The notes beneath the pieces were generated by a model. It searched no databases, was not told where the DNA came from, and saw only the letters and a program-made list of their open reading frames with translations. Below, piece by piece: positions 24,251-37,000 of a DNA stretch of 64,000 nt (positions within the stretch are counted from its first letter, which is position 1; each line of letters begins with the position of its first letter). The DNA is taken from the NCBI RefSeq assembly GCF_007655135.1, contig NC_045134.1:19864568-19928567 (forward strand), written 5' to 3'. Position numbers and translations under genes: made by a program. Source of the DNA: Punica granatum. Its lineage: Eukaryota > Streptophyta > Magnoliopsida > Myrtales > Lythraceae.

Positions 24251-24578
24251 GATATTTGAAATTCAACTCTTTCATGTTAAGCATTGATTTTGTTAAAAGT
24301 AAATATGAGAGCTGCGTTTATTTGCTAAGTTGCCCCTAAGATCATAGGCAAACTGTTTTTTTCCCCAATTAATTATTGAAAATTAATATTTTTCAGCAAT
24401 CTTAACGGGTGTGGTGTAGCTGCGCCGGGGCCATGTAGGTCCGATGCGACAAGCGAAAGTGGGCTCACATGCACCTGGTGCAGTATAATCTTCCACTTAA
24501 TGGCGCAAGTTAAAACCCCGACTGGCCGCCAAAACCCTAGAGCTCAAATCCCTCTCGGCTTGTGTGCTTTGAACAGAG

Positions 24579-27500
24579 ATGGCAGAGGCAGCAGACACCC
24601 CGATGGAGGAGGGAGGAGAGAGCACCAAAGAGCTCGAGGTGGCTCCTGCCCTGATTGCCGTGAACCCTTCTCAGCAGTCAGTCGTCGTCGCCGTCGGATC
24701 GGACCTCCGGGTCTACGACCTCCGGTGGGGTGTCGTTCTTCTCCCTCTTGCTCCACTACACTTTTTCTCGTTAATTGCCTGCAAAATTCGTCGAAAAGGT
24801 GGATTTTTTAGTGCTTCCGCAGTTGGAAAAGTCGATTATTCATTTCTTGAGTGACGGAGTATTAACAGAATGTAGATTGAAAGGAAAAAGATCGTAACTT
24901 TAGGTGATTCTCGAGCTAAATGTAGCATTATGCAGAGGATGCTGATTGAAATATCAGTAGAATGTGGATTATTTCCGATTTATTTTTGGTCAGATTTATG
25001 CAGTTATTGGTCAATGTGATTTCCGTGAGTCTCCTTTTATGTATGTATGGCATTGGTGGAGGTGGGGGGTCAGATACCACGGGGAATCAAGTGTTTACTT
25101 TATCGTATGGTGTGGCTCGCAGTGAAGGGTGCGCAGCTTCATTGGTGGATGAATCTGATAAGTCCTTCCATAAGGATTCAATCAGAGCTATTCGTTACGG
25201 TGTGAATGGGAAGCTCCTGGTATCAGCTGGGGATGACAAATTAGTCAAGATATGGTCTACTGATTCTTGGCACTGCATCGGCACTGTGTAAGTCTTTGAT
25301 GCCCCACTATCGATTGAGGCTGTTTTGGTAAATTAATTTCTTTTGTGATTGTAGCTTGGAGTTTTGTGAATGACCCATGGCCTTTATTACAGTGGTCAAA
25401 TTAAGAAGCTGTTACTTATAATTATCCTCTCCTTCCCTGTAAATGGCTTTTAAGCAGCTCAGAAGTTGTTATTGAGTTGTTACTTCAATTTCCGCATGAC
25501 AAACAATTGCATATCTTGCTATATCAGCGGTTACTTTTCCAGAGCCTTTAGTTTATTATGAAACTCAGTTAGAATTCTGACTAATATAGTTTGGATAACA
25601 GCATAGTAGGTTACTTTACTTGCAACGTAGTATTACACACTAACATCCTCAGTTCACTCTAATAAGTCATGTACTATAAAACAATATATTCAGAGCATTC
25701 ATTCAGAATTTCATCTACTGCTGTTTTAGGTCTTGTGAGAAGAGAGTGAGTGCGGCTGCAATAAGTAATGATGGTCACTATGTGTGTTTTGCGGACAAAT
25801 TTGGAGTTGTATGGGTTGTGAATTTAGAGGAGAAAGATGGGACATTCTCCTTAGTCAATGAAAAGGCAGCACCAATGCTCTCCCACTATTGTAGCATTAT
25901 TACTAGTTTGGTAAGTCATTCTTTAAATCTTCATTGTTTATCTTTCCCAATAATTTTCTTCTCTGTTCTATTTATGGTCAAACTCTTTGTTGTCCAACTT
26001 ACTGGAACTATTTCCTAGGCTATCATATTGCGTGCTTATAACATCCAAGGATGTTCCTTTTAATTATAGTATGATGTTAACAGATCAATTTTTTTTTTCG
26101 TCTCTTGTTATTGTTGTTCATGATGAAAGCTGGGATACTTTTCTTGCTTACCACATGTATACTTGTACTTTCATGTGCACCATCTGCACTGTATAGTGGA
26201 GCGGAATATCCCTTTTATGTCTTAGTATTGTGATGGTTTCTCACCAAAATTTTTAACTGTTGCAGGAATTTTCACCTAGTGGATGCTACATTGTGAGCGC
26301 TGATCGAGACTATAAAATTCGAGTTAGTCTATGCTCTCTTTTAATCATGATGGATTGTTCCCTTGATATTCTACTCTTTTAATGGGGAATCCTGTGTTGA
26401 TGATAGGTTACTGTAATGCCCAAAAGACCATTAAATGGAGCTCATGAAATTCATTGCTTCTGTTTAGGCCATTCAGAGTAAGTATTCACCTCTTTCAATG
26501 GTGTTTTTCATATCGAGAATAAAAATATGATAAAATTAGAGAGAAGTATGGAATGCTTCTACTCTTTGAGTAAGGAATGCTTTGTCCAAGCCTTTTAAAT
26601 CTTAACAATTATTACTCCAGTGGATTTGGTTTCCACTGTTGGTGTTTGTAGACCTTTACCCACTATTTGGATGGAGGAATTTGGAGGGAATTAGGGGGAA
26701 TGCTTCCAAGAGTTTATTCCAAACTCCTCCATACAAATTACGAATATTTTTGCTTGATACAAGAAAGATCCTGTAAAAGAGTTTCCAATTTGAATGGAGA
26801 GGTTTGGAGGACTATCAGCCTCTCTCTGTATCCTTTCCCCTTTCAAATCCTTCCATCCAAACAAAAAGCTTTAGGATACTCCTGAAAGTAGATTTTGGAT
26901 TCTTTCATGGAACCAACTGGCTCTCTGCAGGTTCGTTTCCTGTCTTGACTTTATCTCCTCCCCAGATTTTCAAGAGGGGTACCTTGTCTCTGGAAGTGGG
27001 GATTCAACAGTAAGTAAAAAGAGCTTTAGAATTGTTGAAGTTGCATTACCTTTTGCATGAGGTTTTTCTTTCTGAACAAGGACTGCTCGAAAGGGTCGTA
27101 AAAGTGATAATTTGTTTGTAGGTTCGCCTTTGGGATATTATGTCGGGTTCTTTGCTGGATACTTGTGAAGTAGGAGCAAAGGTACTTAGACATATACTTC
27201 TCTAAATGGTAATAACTAAGTATGACCTCGAGATAGTACCATATATATTGGTTTTGATGTACTTTATCAACTCTATTAGTTTAGCATATTTCAATAATTA
27301 TAGTCGTAAACATCCATGCTATTAGCTGAAATTTTTGTTAACAATCTTCAAATTGATGTGCAATTGACTCATGATGACTTCTTTCAAGTACTGGAGTCTT
27401 CATTATATTACTCTCGTTGTTTTACGCTCTAGAGCTTTGATCCTTGGCTCGTTTTTCACCTTGACTTTCTTTCTGAAGGCAGGACTTATAGATTCCATTG

Positions 27501-28280
27501 AGAGAGAAGAGGAACAATTCTGCGCTGTTACTGATCTATGTGTTGTCCCAAACAGTACACTAATAGCAGTAGCCATTCAGAGGTAGGTTCTACGAATTTC
27601 TGCTTCAGTTGCTTGCTGCATCACAAGTTTTCAGTTTAGTCATGGCTCTAATCCTCTTCGACTTAATATTTTGTAGTTTCAAAGGGATAGTACTGTTGAG
27701 TTGCAATGTTTCGGCCAAATCAGTTTCTTTCACGAAGGTAAAGGATTTTTCATTTCCAAATGGTACAGAACTTTAATTTTCACATCCCAACCATTTCTCC
27801 CCAAGTTTCTGCTGGTTCGGGATCTTAAACTGTCAGCTCCTTTATGTTCTCAAGTACAAACATGAGATAATCCCCATTTCTCAAAGCTGTAAACTACTGC
27901 AGGTGGTCTCCATTACAGGAGAAACTTTCAGCCCAACATGCCTGGGGATGAGCTCCTCAGAAGATCTGCTGTGGATGGTCATGGGTATATCCAAGTTACC
28001 GGGCCTTGACTGTTCTTCTCTGGTCCGAGTTAGGGCTATGTCCGGTTTTAAACGTATTAGTGAAGGAGAGCCCATTATGCTGGAAGATAATGAGATGCCA
28101 GGAGGACAGAAACTGCTCGAGAAGTTGCAGGGAAGCGTTTCAATTGAGGAGAGCGTCTACGTGGCAGCTTCAGAGGCCCTGAAGAAGGCCATGTCAAAGC
28201 TGCTGATCAAGAAGCATTACTCTGTCGAGAATCGAGAGACCAGGAAGAGGACAAGGAATGATAAGAAGTTCAAACAATGA
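24579..28280 (+). CDS. TRM82: tRNA (guanine-N7)-methyltransferase non-catalytic WD40 subunit (433 aa)
   Basis: Ten exons: 24579-24724, 25123-25287, 25730-25910, 26266-26322, 26407-26477, 26931-27009, 27122-27181, 27479-27582, 27677-27737 and 27903-28280; all phases join. The protein is a WD40 beta-propeller with repeats such as FHKDSIRAIRYG...LVSAGDDKLVKIW (about residues 58-92), VSAAAISNDGHYVCFADKFG (about 107-126), EFSPSGCYIVSADRDYKIRV (165-184) and YLVSGSGDSTVRLWDIMSG. A basic tail (ENRETRKRTRNDKKFKQ) ends it. This matches the yeast Trm82 / human WDR4 family, which supports the TRM8/METTL1 catalytic subunit in making m7G46 in tRNA variable loops. The size is close to plant homologues (about 430 aa). 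The start fits the exon 1 length and frame; no alternative in-frame ATG upstream is convincing. Confidence 0.9.
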
Positions 28281-29675
28281 TACAAGGAGGACAACTTAGT
28301 TGTACTTCTAGTATGTTTTTTCCTCTCCTTAAAATTTTGTTTACATCTTTTGGATCATATCCGTTACCCGGTCTGTTAAGAGGCTCACTGACTTGCATGG
28401 CATGTAGTTTTAGCTATTTATTGTAAGTAGTTGTAATTCCTTGTCGTTGCAAATCGATGTCATTCCACAGCTTTGGTAGTTGAATTTGTTGTACTATGGA
28501 GCTGTATTGTCGTTCCTCATTACTTTGATGGCCCGGACCTAGCTGGTGCTGAGTGACCAAAGTCCAGGGGCCTCAGTATAGCCTATACCGAGCTCTACAA
28601 GCTGTGGAAGTGTTAGTACAACAGACTTGAGTCAGAAATGTATCACGTGAGAACTTATCGAGTACTTGAAACTTACTCAAAGTAGGAAATATCACACATA
28701 TTTAGATACTCGTACCTATCCTGCAAATTTAGGTACTCGAGCCTCTTCGATGAGAATGGTCCGATATACTATACGGTACCCACGATTGCAACTAGGTGAG
28801 GACAGTAATTGTCAAGGGACATCCAAATGATCATAAAGGGAGAGAAATAAAGAAGAAAGAAACACAGAGAATTTCTCTTTTCCCCTCTGGGCTCCACGTG
28901 ATGATTATTGCCATTGTTGATGATAAGTATCATTCAGTCACAAATTTTGATGACTTTGCCAATGGCCCACTTCCCCCCTCATCACATTGGGAAGAATTGA
29001 CATTGGAAAGAAATTCAACAATTGAAAAAAAAAAAAACTTATCTAATCCATACTGATTCAATTTTTGGAGATTTAAAAAAAGAAAGAAAGAAAGAAAGAA
29101 AGAAATAGAATGGAAGACAATTGATGTATGACAAGTACTCTTTTTTTTTTTTGAAGTCTATTCAAACATTTTTCAATGCTCATGCCTTATTGGACGTGCT
29201 CCGTAGGGAAAAAAAAAGAATATGATGCGTCGTCTGGCGGCCTATTCTTGGAATTTCTCTTTTTCTCGGTGAACTATTCCTGAATTATTATATTTTCACT
29301 TGTCAAATTTGTCACCTTATTAATTATCATCATCTCCTATAGCTGGAGACAACTCTTTGTTTGATCAGTCCCCTCTGAGTGTCCAGCAACACATAATAGA
29401 ATCTGATGCCTGTTGCTACCTGTCAATTAATAATAATAATAATAATTGGTTTTTTTTTGTTTATTTTCTGCCAATAAATAAGATAAGATAATTGGAAAGG
29501 ATAAAAAGTTAAAGATAGGAATCATAAGTACATGATAGGGTCCACATTGCAACTTTATTAGTGCAATATTATTGGTATGAAGGGTTTAAATCTAAGAAGA
29601 GTTTCTTAGATTTAGTGGCTCTTGTCTTTGAGTATACTTGATCACATCAATAAGTTGTGTAGCTTTTTGCTCTCT

Positions 29676-29718
<43 letters not shown>

Positions 29719-31715
29719 CACAAGAGGAAATAATTCTCCATGATTGATGCACTATATTGAAGTATTAAAAAAAATGAAATATAAAACAAAGATTATAAGT
29801 TTTGCAACGGTTAGCACTTAGCAGTTAACATGTTTATGAAAATCATCTTCTTCTTTTTTTCCCAACATATACCTTGGTATTCGGAAACTCAATGGATTTT
29901 GATTAATCTAGTTCAGGCTAATTGGTCCAAATAAAAAGTAAAACTCTTCCAATGAAATATTTTCTTCATTCACAAGATTTGTACACGGAATCTTGTTTAA
30001 GGAGAGTAAGCGTCGAACTGCTTGAACCAACTCTTATTTTGTAATCATTAATATATTTTAGATATTAATCTATCTTTCAACAACTCCTATTTATAACACA
30101 AAACTTGCAATTTGAGTTAATTAATATTAGTACGTGAAGTTATGATTTTTTTAATATATCTAAAGAAATGCAACAAATAAACCAATGAGAAAAAATTAAT
30201 AAACAATTAGGGGTTGTTATGAGTTAACATATTATGGAAGAAATAATTTGTAAAGTGATTGGGAGCTATTAAAACCATACGGAAAAACTCCTCTTAATAT
30301 TATAACTTTGATTATATAATATCATCATATAAATTTATGATTTTGAAATACATCTAAAATAATGCAACAAATTAAAAAAGGAAAAAAAAAATTTATCTCA
30401 TGAAAGACGAGGACGTCCTTTTATTAATTATTAAAGTATAAGGAAATTATTTTAAAGAATTTGGTTTAAAATAAATAGAATTATTATAAGAATGCTTTCA
30501 ACCAGAGAATTCGTTGAAAGCTTGTCTTGAACTGATTTTGCCATAAAATTATTATTTAACAGAGGTAGATATATATCATAAAAAACTCTATTAATTCTCT
30601 AAACAATCAGAATTATTAAATAATTTCAACTTCACTATGTGAAATTCTTAATTTATAGCATCTGATCATGTTCTTTAATTTATACAAATTACATTGTAAG
30701 TTGAACATAGAAAGTAAACACGCGAGATGCACGCGACGTATGACTAGTGAAGGAGAAAAATTGGCGTGCATATGGTAATTCTTCTAGGCCAGCTAGGCCT
30801 AATTAGTGAAAAAACAGGCGTGGACCATATCAATCATAGTTACTCTTTGTTATAGATTTCACATAATCGACAGTGGGATTTCAACAATTGATTGTTGTGA
30901 TCCGGACATGACGAGCCCCACATGTTCTTGTAATGTTAGACGGATCCAGGGTTGATGCCATAAAAAAGACGGTAGGTAGTAGCAGCGATTATTTATTTAC
31001 CGTACTACTATTAGGCATTTTTTTTACCATGATTTACCCCAATCTCTAATACTATGTTCATAAACTGAGGTAGTAACCTTAAAACGACATTCTAATTATT
31101 TCTCGCGAGAAAAAGACGATGAAGAAATACATATTTTTTTCCTCTCTGATTAGCACTACTCACCATTTACTTGAAATCAAAAGATATTTTCTTTTTTAAT
31201 AATCAGTTAAACTTTTCATATCCCTTTATTTAATTTCTCTTTATTTAATTTCTTTTATTTTTTTATCAGGTCAATGGGATCATTGGATGAAAATATAAGA
31301 ATTTTGAATTCCCAAACTCCTATTTATAAAATATTAATGATTAAATTTTTCTTTTTTGGTAAGTTAATCATTTATATTTTTTTTCTTATGAAAAAATAAC
31401 TTGATTAACTTATGCATGCACCAATGAGCGCCAATTGTCTATCTATTGATGGGTCGTAGGCCGCTGGGCCCACCTTTTTCTCTACTACACAAGTAGGTGG
31501 GCCGATAAAAGTTAGAAAAGGACAAGCCCTTTTAGGGCCTACAATGTTGATGCTGGTCCATGGGCCCACTGCCCCTTGCATGGGCTGATTATTATTGTGC
31601 CCTGTTCAGTGGGTCCCACCTGCAGTCCCAGCAGATGGCGACGCTTCTCTTTTATTGATGACTTTTTTTTTTTCCACATAGAAGAATCGATCGATGACTT
31701 GATGACAAATACATA
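28281..31715. other. 3' UTR of the TRM82-like gene, then AT-rich intergenic DNA
   Basis: About 28281-28510 is probable 3' UTR. Beyond it I see an (AAAG)n run at 29080-29105, a (TA)n run at 29680-29715 and no conserved coding frame or RNA gene. Confidence 0.45.
29680..29715. repeat. (TA)n microsatellite
   Basis: Uninterrupted TA repeats, 36 bases. Similar runs occur at 32923-32950, 36712-36732, 37403-37426 and 51760-51781. Confidence 0.95.
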
Positions 31716-31719
31716 ATAT

Positions 31720-32501
31720 GGAAAAGAGAAAAAGATAAAAATCCCTTATAATTTGAGATCAGGATAAATTGGATATTGTTCTTTTGTTTGGGATAATTAG
31801 TTCATGTAGTTTGCTCTGTTAAACATAAAGAGTCACGCGTTAATTTTTTTTCATTGTCAGTCCTCAATCTTTAACTTTTCAATCATTTTGATTCTAAATT
31901 TTTTTTATCATTCATATCCTCAACTTTTTATTTTATTTCATTTTAATCCTTAAAGAAAATCGAAAGGGAGTAAGGGGTCGAGGCCGCCAATCGGCGACCC
32001 CGAACCCTCCAATGAGGTTGCTGGTACCCATAGAAGGCACCGACGACCTCGGTCGAGGGCTCGGGGTCGCCAATTGGTGGTCCCGACCCCGAATCGATCG
32101 GGGATTCCGAGTCAAGATCCCCTGTCGATTCGGGGTCAAGGCCGCCAATCGGCAACCCCAACCCGACCACCGAGGTCGCAGGCTCCCTCTGTGGGTACCG
32201 GCAACCTCGGTGGAGGAGTCGGGGTCGCCGATTGGCGGCCCCGACCCCTCATTCCCTTTCGATTTTCTTTAAGGACTAAAATGAAACAAAATGAAAACTT
32301 ATGGATAAGAATGATAAAAGAAAAAGATTTAGAACCAAAATGATTAAAAGGCTAAAGATGATAACTAAAAATAAAAAAAATTAACACTGTAACTCTTATG
32401 TCTAACGACGTAAACCACAGGAGGACTAATTGTCCCAAACAAAAAAATAAGATACGATTTGTCCCGATTCCAAACCATAAAGGAATTTTTGTCTTTTTTC
32501 C
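31720..32501. mobile_element. Palindromic foldback element (about 780 bp)
   Basis: The whole stretch folds back on itself around about 32110 with arms of about 385 bases. The ends are GGAAAAGAG (left) and TTTTTTCC (right). Further in, TTTGGGATAATTAG (31788-31801) faces CTAATTGTCCCAAA. The inner arms are GC-rich and near-palindromic (aggccgccaatcggcgacc at 31980 against gtcgccgattggcggcc at 32224). No real protein is encoded; the open frames within are mirror images of the same arms. No exact target duplication was found at either end. Confidence 0.8.
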
Positions 32502-32919
32502 TATGAAAAAATGTGAAGTTTGGACCCTTTACTTTTGCTCTTTAACACAATGGTCTTTATACAATCTTTTAAATTTCAATTTTAGTTGTACTTGCAATCA
32601 TTGCTTCTTCTCTTTTAAAAAAAAATAGTTAAGGATTTTTTTTTAGACTGACATGATAAATCTATGAATAATATGAACTTATATGTAAAGGCCACTTAAA
32701 AAAAACCTTCTAATAAGTATTTTTATTTTTGTAAATATTTATCTTCATTTTCAGGATTCTGTTTTTAATTTGGATACTTCATAATTTACTACATCCTTCC
32801 CATCAAACCCTTCCTTATCACAATTTAATGAGTAAATATAACAAAAACTAACGAATTTTTACTGTACGTTAGATTATTTTACTGCACCAAAACCTTTAAC
32901 TTATTTACTCTCGAACTAC

Positions 32920-32950
<31 letters not shown>

Positions 32951-33603
32951 TCCAAATTTTAGTAAGATAATAAAAGATCTCCTTAGAGGATTAAAACTAA
33001 CATTCTACTCATAATATGGCAGCTCATACAAAAAATACTATGATACAGTGTATGCATCGTTCAGGATTCTTAACACCATTGGATTTATACTTATCAGTGG
33101 GCCCCGTATTGATCTAACGGTGGTCGAGATGTCCTGAACGGTACATGCACTATACAGACGAATTTTCCGGGCCAGTTCGGGCGAAAAGAAATTTATGCAT
33201 TGTAAAGTTGGTGCAAAAGTTAAGACCAAAGGGATCAAAATAAACTTTAGCATTAGTTTGTGGGGTTTCCATTCCATGGAGAAATGTCATCCGCTCCTTT
33301 CATTGGGCCCACAAGTTCATTAAGGAAACAGTGGGCCCTGCGGCCCACTATTTGATCAGAAGAGGAGAAAACTTCTTTTTCTCCCCTTCTTAAAAGAAAG
33401 AAAAAAGGAAGACGGCAACAATTTATTGACAAGTGTATCCGAAAAGGAGCGAAGTGCAATGATACATGAGAGTAAGTGGTTCTAAATTCAATTCTCATCA
33501 GTCGAATTTCTAGATCTTTTTTTCACATTTTTCATTTAGTTTACTAAATTTAAGCTTTTTCTTAACCGAAAAAAAGAAAAGAAAAGAAAAGCTTATAAAA
33601 TTT
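32502..33603. other. Intergenic with one hairpin
   Basis: No gene. It contains a (TA)n run at 32923-32950 and an inverted repeat at 33043-33157 listed separately. Confidence 0.45.
33043..33157. repeat. Imperfect hairpin of about 115 bases
   Basis: The left arm (33043-33090) pairs with the right arm (33105-33157). The outer 24 bases of each stem differ at only about five positions, all transitions, and share CGTTCAGGA. It is most likely a small MITE relic; a small-RNA precursor is possible but unsupported. Confidence 0.55.
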
Positions 33604-34078
33604 GGGTAATTACACTGGTGGTCCAAAAAATTTCACTAATGTATCAAGTTGGTCAAAAAAGTTTTTTTTGCTACTTGATAGTACAAAATATTTCAAAAGT
33701 GTAACATGATAGTACAAACCGTTATCTCACCATTGACACCATCAAGCGAAGCTGACGTGGCCGAAAAGTGGCCGACACGTAGTTCTGATATGTTTTTAGG
33801 AGTTGGTGGAACGTTACATGATGGTTTAAACTCTTTTGAAGTTGTCACTTAATGGTCCAAAATGTTTTACAGATGTAACATAATGGTACAAAATATTTCT
33901 TTAATTAACTTAAACGTCCACCCATGTCAATGGCGAAATGAAGACGTCAATGGCAAGATAACGGTTTGTACTATCATGTTACAACTTTGAAACATTTTAT
34001 ACCATCAAATAGCAAAAAAAACTTTTTGAACTAACTTGATACATTAATGAAACTTTTGGACCATCAGTGTAATTACCC
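33604..34078. mobile_element. Mutator-type MITE, copy 2 (475 bp)
   Basis: Same family and orientation as 2025-2501, with high identity by eye over the full length and the same ends (GGGTAATTACACTGGTGG and CAGTGTAATTACCC). The flanking direct repeat TATAAAATTT is 10 bp (33594-33603 and 34079-34088), again in the Mutator range. It is non-coding. Confidence 0.88.
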
Positions 34079-34088
34079 TATAAAATTT

Positions 34089-37000
34089 GAATAGATAATA
34101 TGAAAAGGAGGGAAAGAGAGAGATACATATATACATCCTAGAACTTGATGGCGACAAATACATAAATACGTGAACATCGATAAGTGTTGCCACGTGATGG
34201 TGGGCTCACATTGCTTCGTGTAATGAAATTATTTATATAGAAATTTGTCTTTTATATTCTCCGGAAAAGAAATTGCAACTATTGGAAAGTTGCAAAGAGA
34301 AAGCAATCGTAAAATGTTTGGAGTACTAAGGGAAAAATTGTTTGCCAAGACATTAATTAGCTACTCGACGTCAAGTTGATTGAGCTCGTGCACACTGAAT
34401 TAGAATCGGGATTTGAAGATGTAGATTAATCAATTTAAGGAAATTAAAAAAACGTAAAAAATACGAAAAAAGAGTACAATACATGGGAAAATTCAAGTTA
34501 TATTATATTATATTATATTATATTATACTATACTGTTATTTTATTTCATCGAAAATTTTAAATTGTAACTATTTTAATTCTTTTTTTTATAATTTGATTT
34601 TGTAGGAAACTCCGCTCTTATTTCATTTGGTCATTGCCCATCTCTTACTTACTCTTCGACCTTTATGAAAAAATTTCCTAAAAATGGGACACTTTAATTT
34701 TACTTTACTTTTTTTTGTTTTGGCTGAATAATGTTACTTTATTTTACAAGTGTCAAAGTTCTGTCGAAAGAAACCATAACTCCCATTCACCAAAAAACCA
34801 TAATTCTCGTGATCTAAAAATTTTTCTATAAAAATCAACATTGATATTAAAATAAAAATACATGCGCTAGTATATATCTATATATATAATATATGAAAAA
34901 ACTTAAAGAGTAGGATGTGAGCATTTGATTTGAGAACTCACAGCTCTTAGTTAAACGTTGTTAGTGACTCGAATCAACTAATTTGATAACTCTTAGCTCC
35001 TTATTAAAGCATCTCTTGAGTTGGTCCATTTAATGGAAATTCAATGCATCTTGACCGAAGCATATACTAGTATTATCTTCAACGAATGTGAGAAATATGT
35101 CCAAATAATTTTTATGTGATAATATATAATTTAAAATTTTAAAATTTAAATTTCTCAATAACAAAAAGAACTACTCGAATTACGTGATATTCTTCGAGAT
35201 TAGTGTATTAAATTCTCTATAAATACTTGATAAAATTTATTTTACCAATCGTCTTTCTATTTGCTATGCATTTTCCTACATCTCTACATGATATCTCCAC
35301 TTTTCTTAAGTACTTATACATATTATAGGATTACAATCTATCTATAAATATATTATTTATTTAATATGTCTAGAGTACATATATATTTATTGTTATCATG
35401 ATTTTACTTAATTAATTATCTTTTTTTTATCTATATTCATTTATAAGTCATATAATTTATTATTTATTTTTACAAATAAAAATTTATCACGCAACACTCA
35501 AATTTCAACTAATTTTTTATAATTACATAATATGTGTATATATATATATACATATAATTTATAAAGAGCACTGGTCCCGGTTACAACTAGTCAGATCTTT
35601 TCGACTTTCGTGAGACTCAAAAGTATAGCACATCATTTGCAAAAAAAAAAAAATTATAGCATATCATCTACCCTATCTATCATCTATAATCGATCATCTA
35701 TCCAAACTAATGTAACTCTCCAGTTTCGGGCAATATAGGGAGAATGGTAAATTATTTAATAATTTATTTTTATATTATATATTTAATTTAATCCTTAACG
35801 AATAAAATAAGGAAAAGAAAAAACTTTGTTTCTATACTTATTTTGTCTTATTAGGCGATATAAAATCAAAAACAAATCTATTATTTAATTCATAAAAAAT
35901 GAAAATGAAACTATCGGTCTTATTGCCTTCTCTTTTTTCACCTGATTCTCCTCATTACGTTTCTCACCAAAAATAGAAAACCAAAAATTGAGAAATATAT
36001 ATGTTACTTTGCCTTTCAATTTAAGAGAAATTTCTTTTTTACTTTTAATATAATATTCCATCCTCAATTTCATTATTATTATTCTCAATTCGATTTTGTG
36101 CTTGATGTTGTTAATACAAGAGATTTTAAGTTAAATTTAATTATAATATAAATAAATCGATATGAAAATATATCAAATCGCGACATGCACACAACTAATA
36201 AAATAATCAGTACATGCACGGGAAACCTACCTAGTTTTAAAGAGGTTAATTAATTGACATTTAGAAATGAATGATTAAATATGGGGAAAAGTAATAAATA
36301 AATAATTGACATTTAATACAAATAGTCTCCCCCAACAGTGATGTTTTATAATCTTTTTATTTGCTGTCGAGGACTCAAGGATGCAATGTATTATTGAACT
36401 TAAATCCATCTTGGCATGTGAAATCTGCGAACTGCGAATAAAATATCCGTTTGATTGAGTGCATTTGTTATATACCAGATTATGACGAAATGGGATTATT
36501 GAATGAAAAGAAACTAGATCAGATTAAATTATATCAGTATGTGACTTTTGCATTAGGATATCGACAAATAAATTAAATATTGGCAGAACTTTGTTCTGCC
36601 TTTGATCACAATCTGCTTATCCGAGCAAGTTATTGTTATTTTAGAAGGACTGATTACGTGGGTTTCAAGTATAACATCATTTCTCTGAGCTAGAAGATCG
36701 TTCTGTAACATTATATATATATATATATATATCATGTATGTATGTATTGCAGAATTAAACGAATAGCGAAATCGAGAAGAGAGATTTGGCACTCCTCCCA
36801 ATTATGAGCGACACTCTGAAGATTCAGAAAAAAGTGGGTGTAATACACTGCATTCGCAAGCTATACAGCCTAAGTAATTTAGAACCCCAGGTAGAAAAAT
36901 TAAGAGGGGTTTAATGGATTTATATAAAATTAAGTACCATAATCCATTAACTTGAGATTTTATATTGGAGATGAGTTCAATCATTTATAAGTTCATTGAA

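Noticed and set aside
31933..32343. Several Arg/Pro-rich open frames on both strands
   Set aside because: They are mirror readings of the palindromic element's GC-rich arms.
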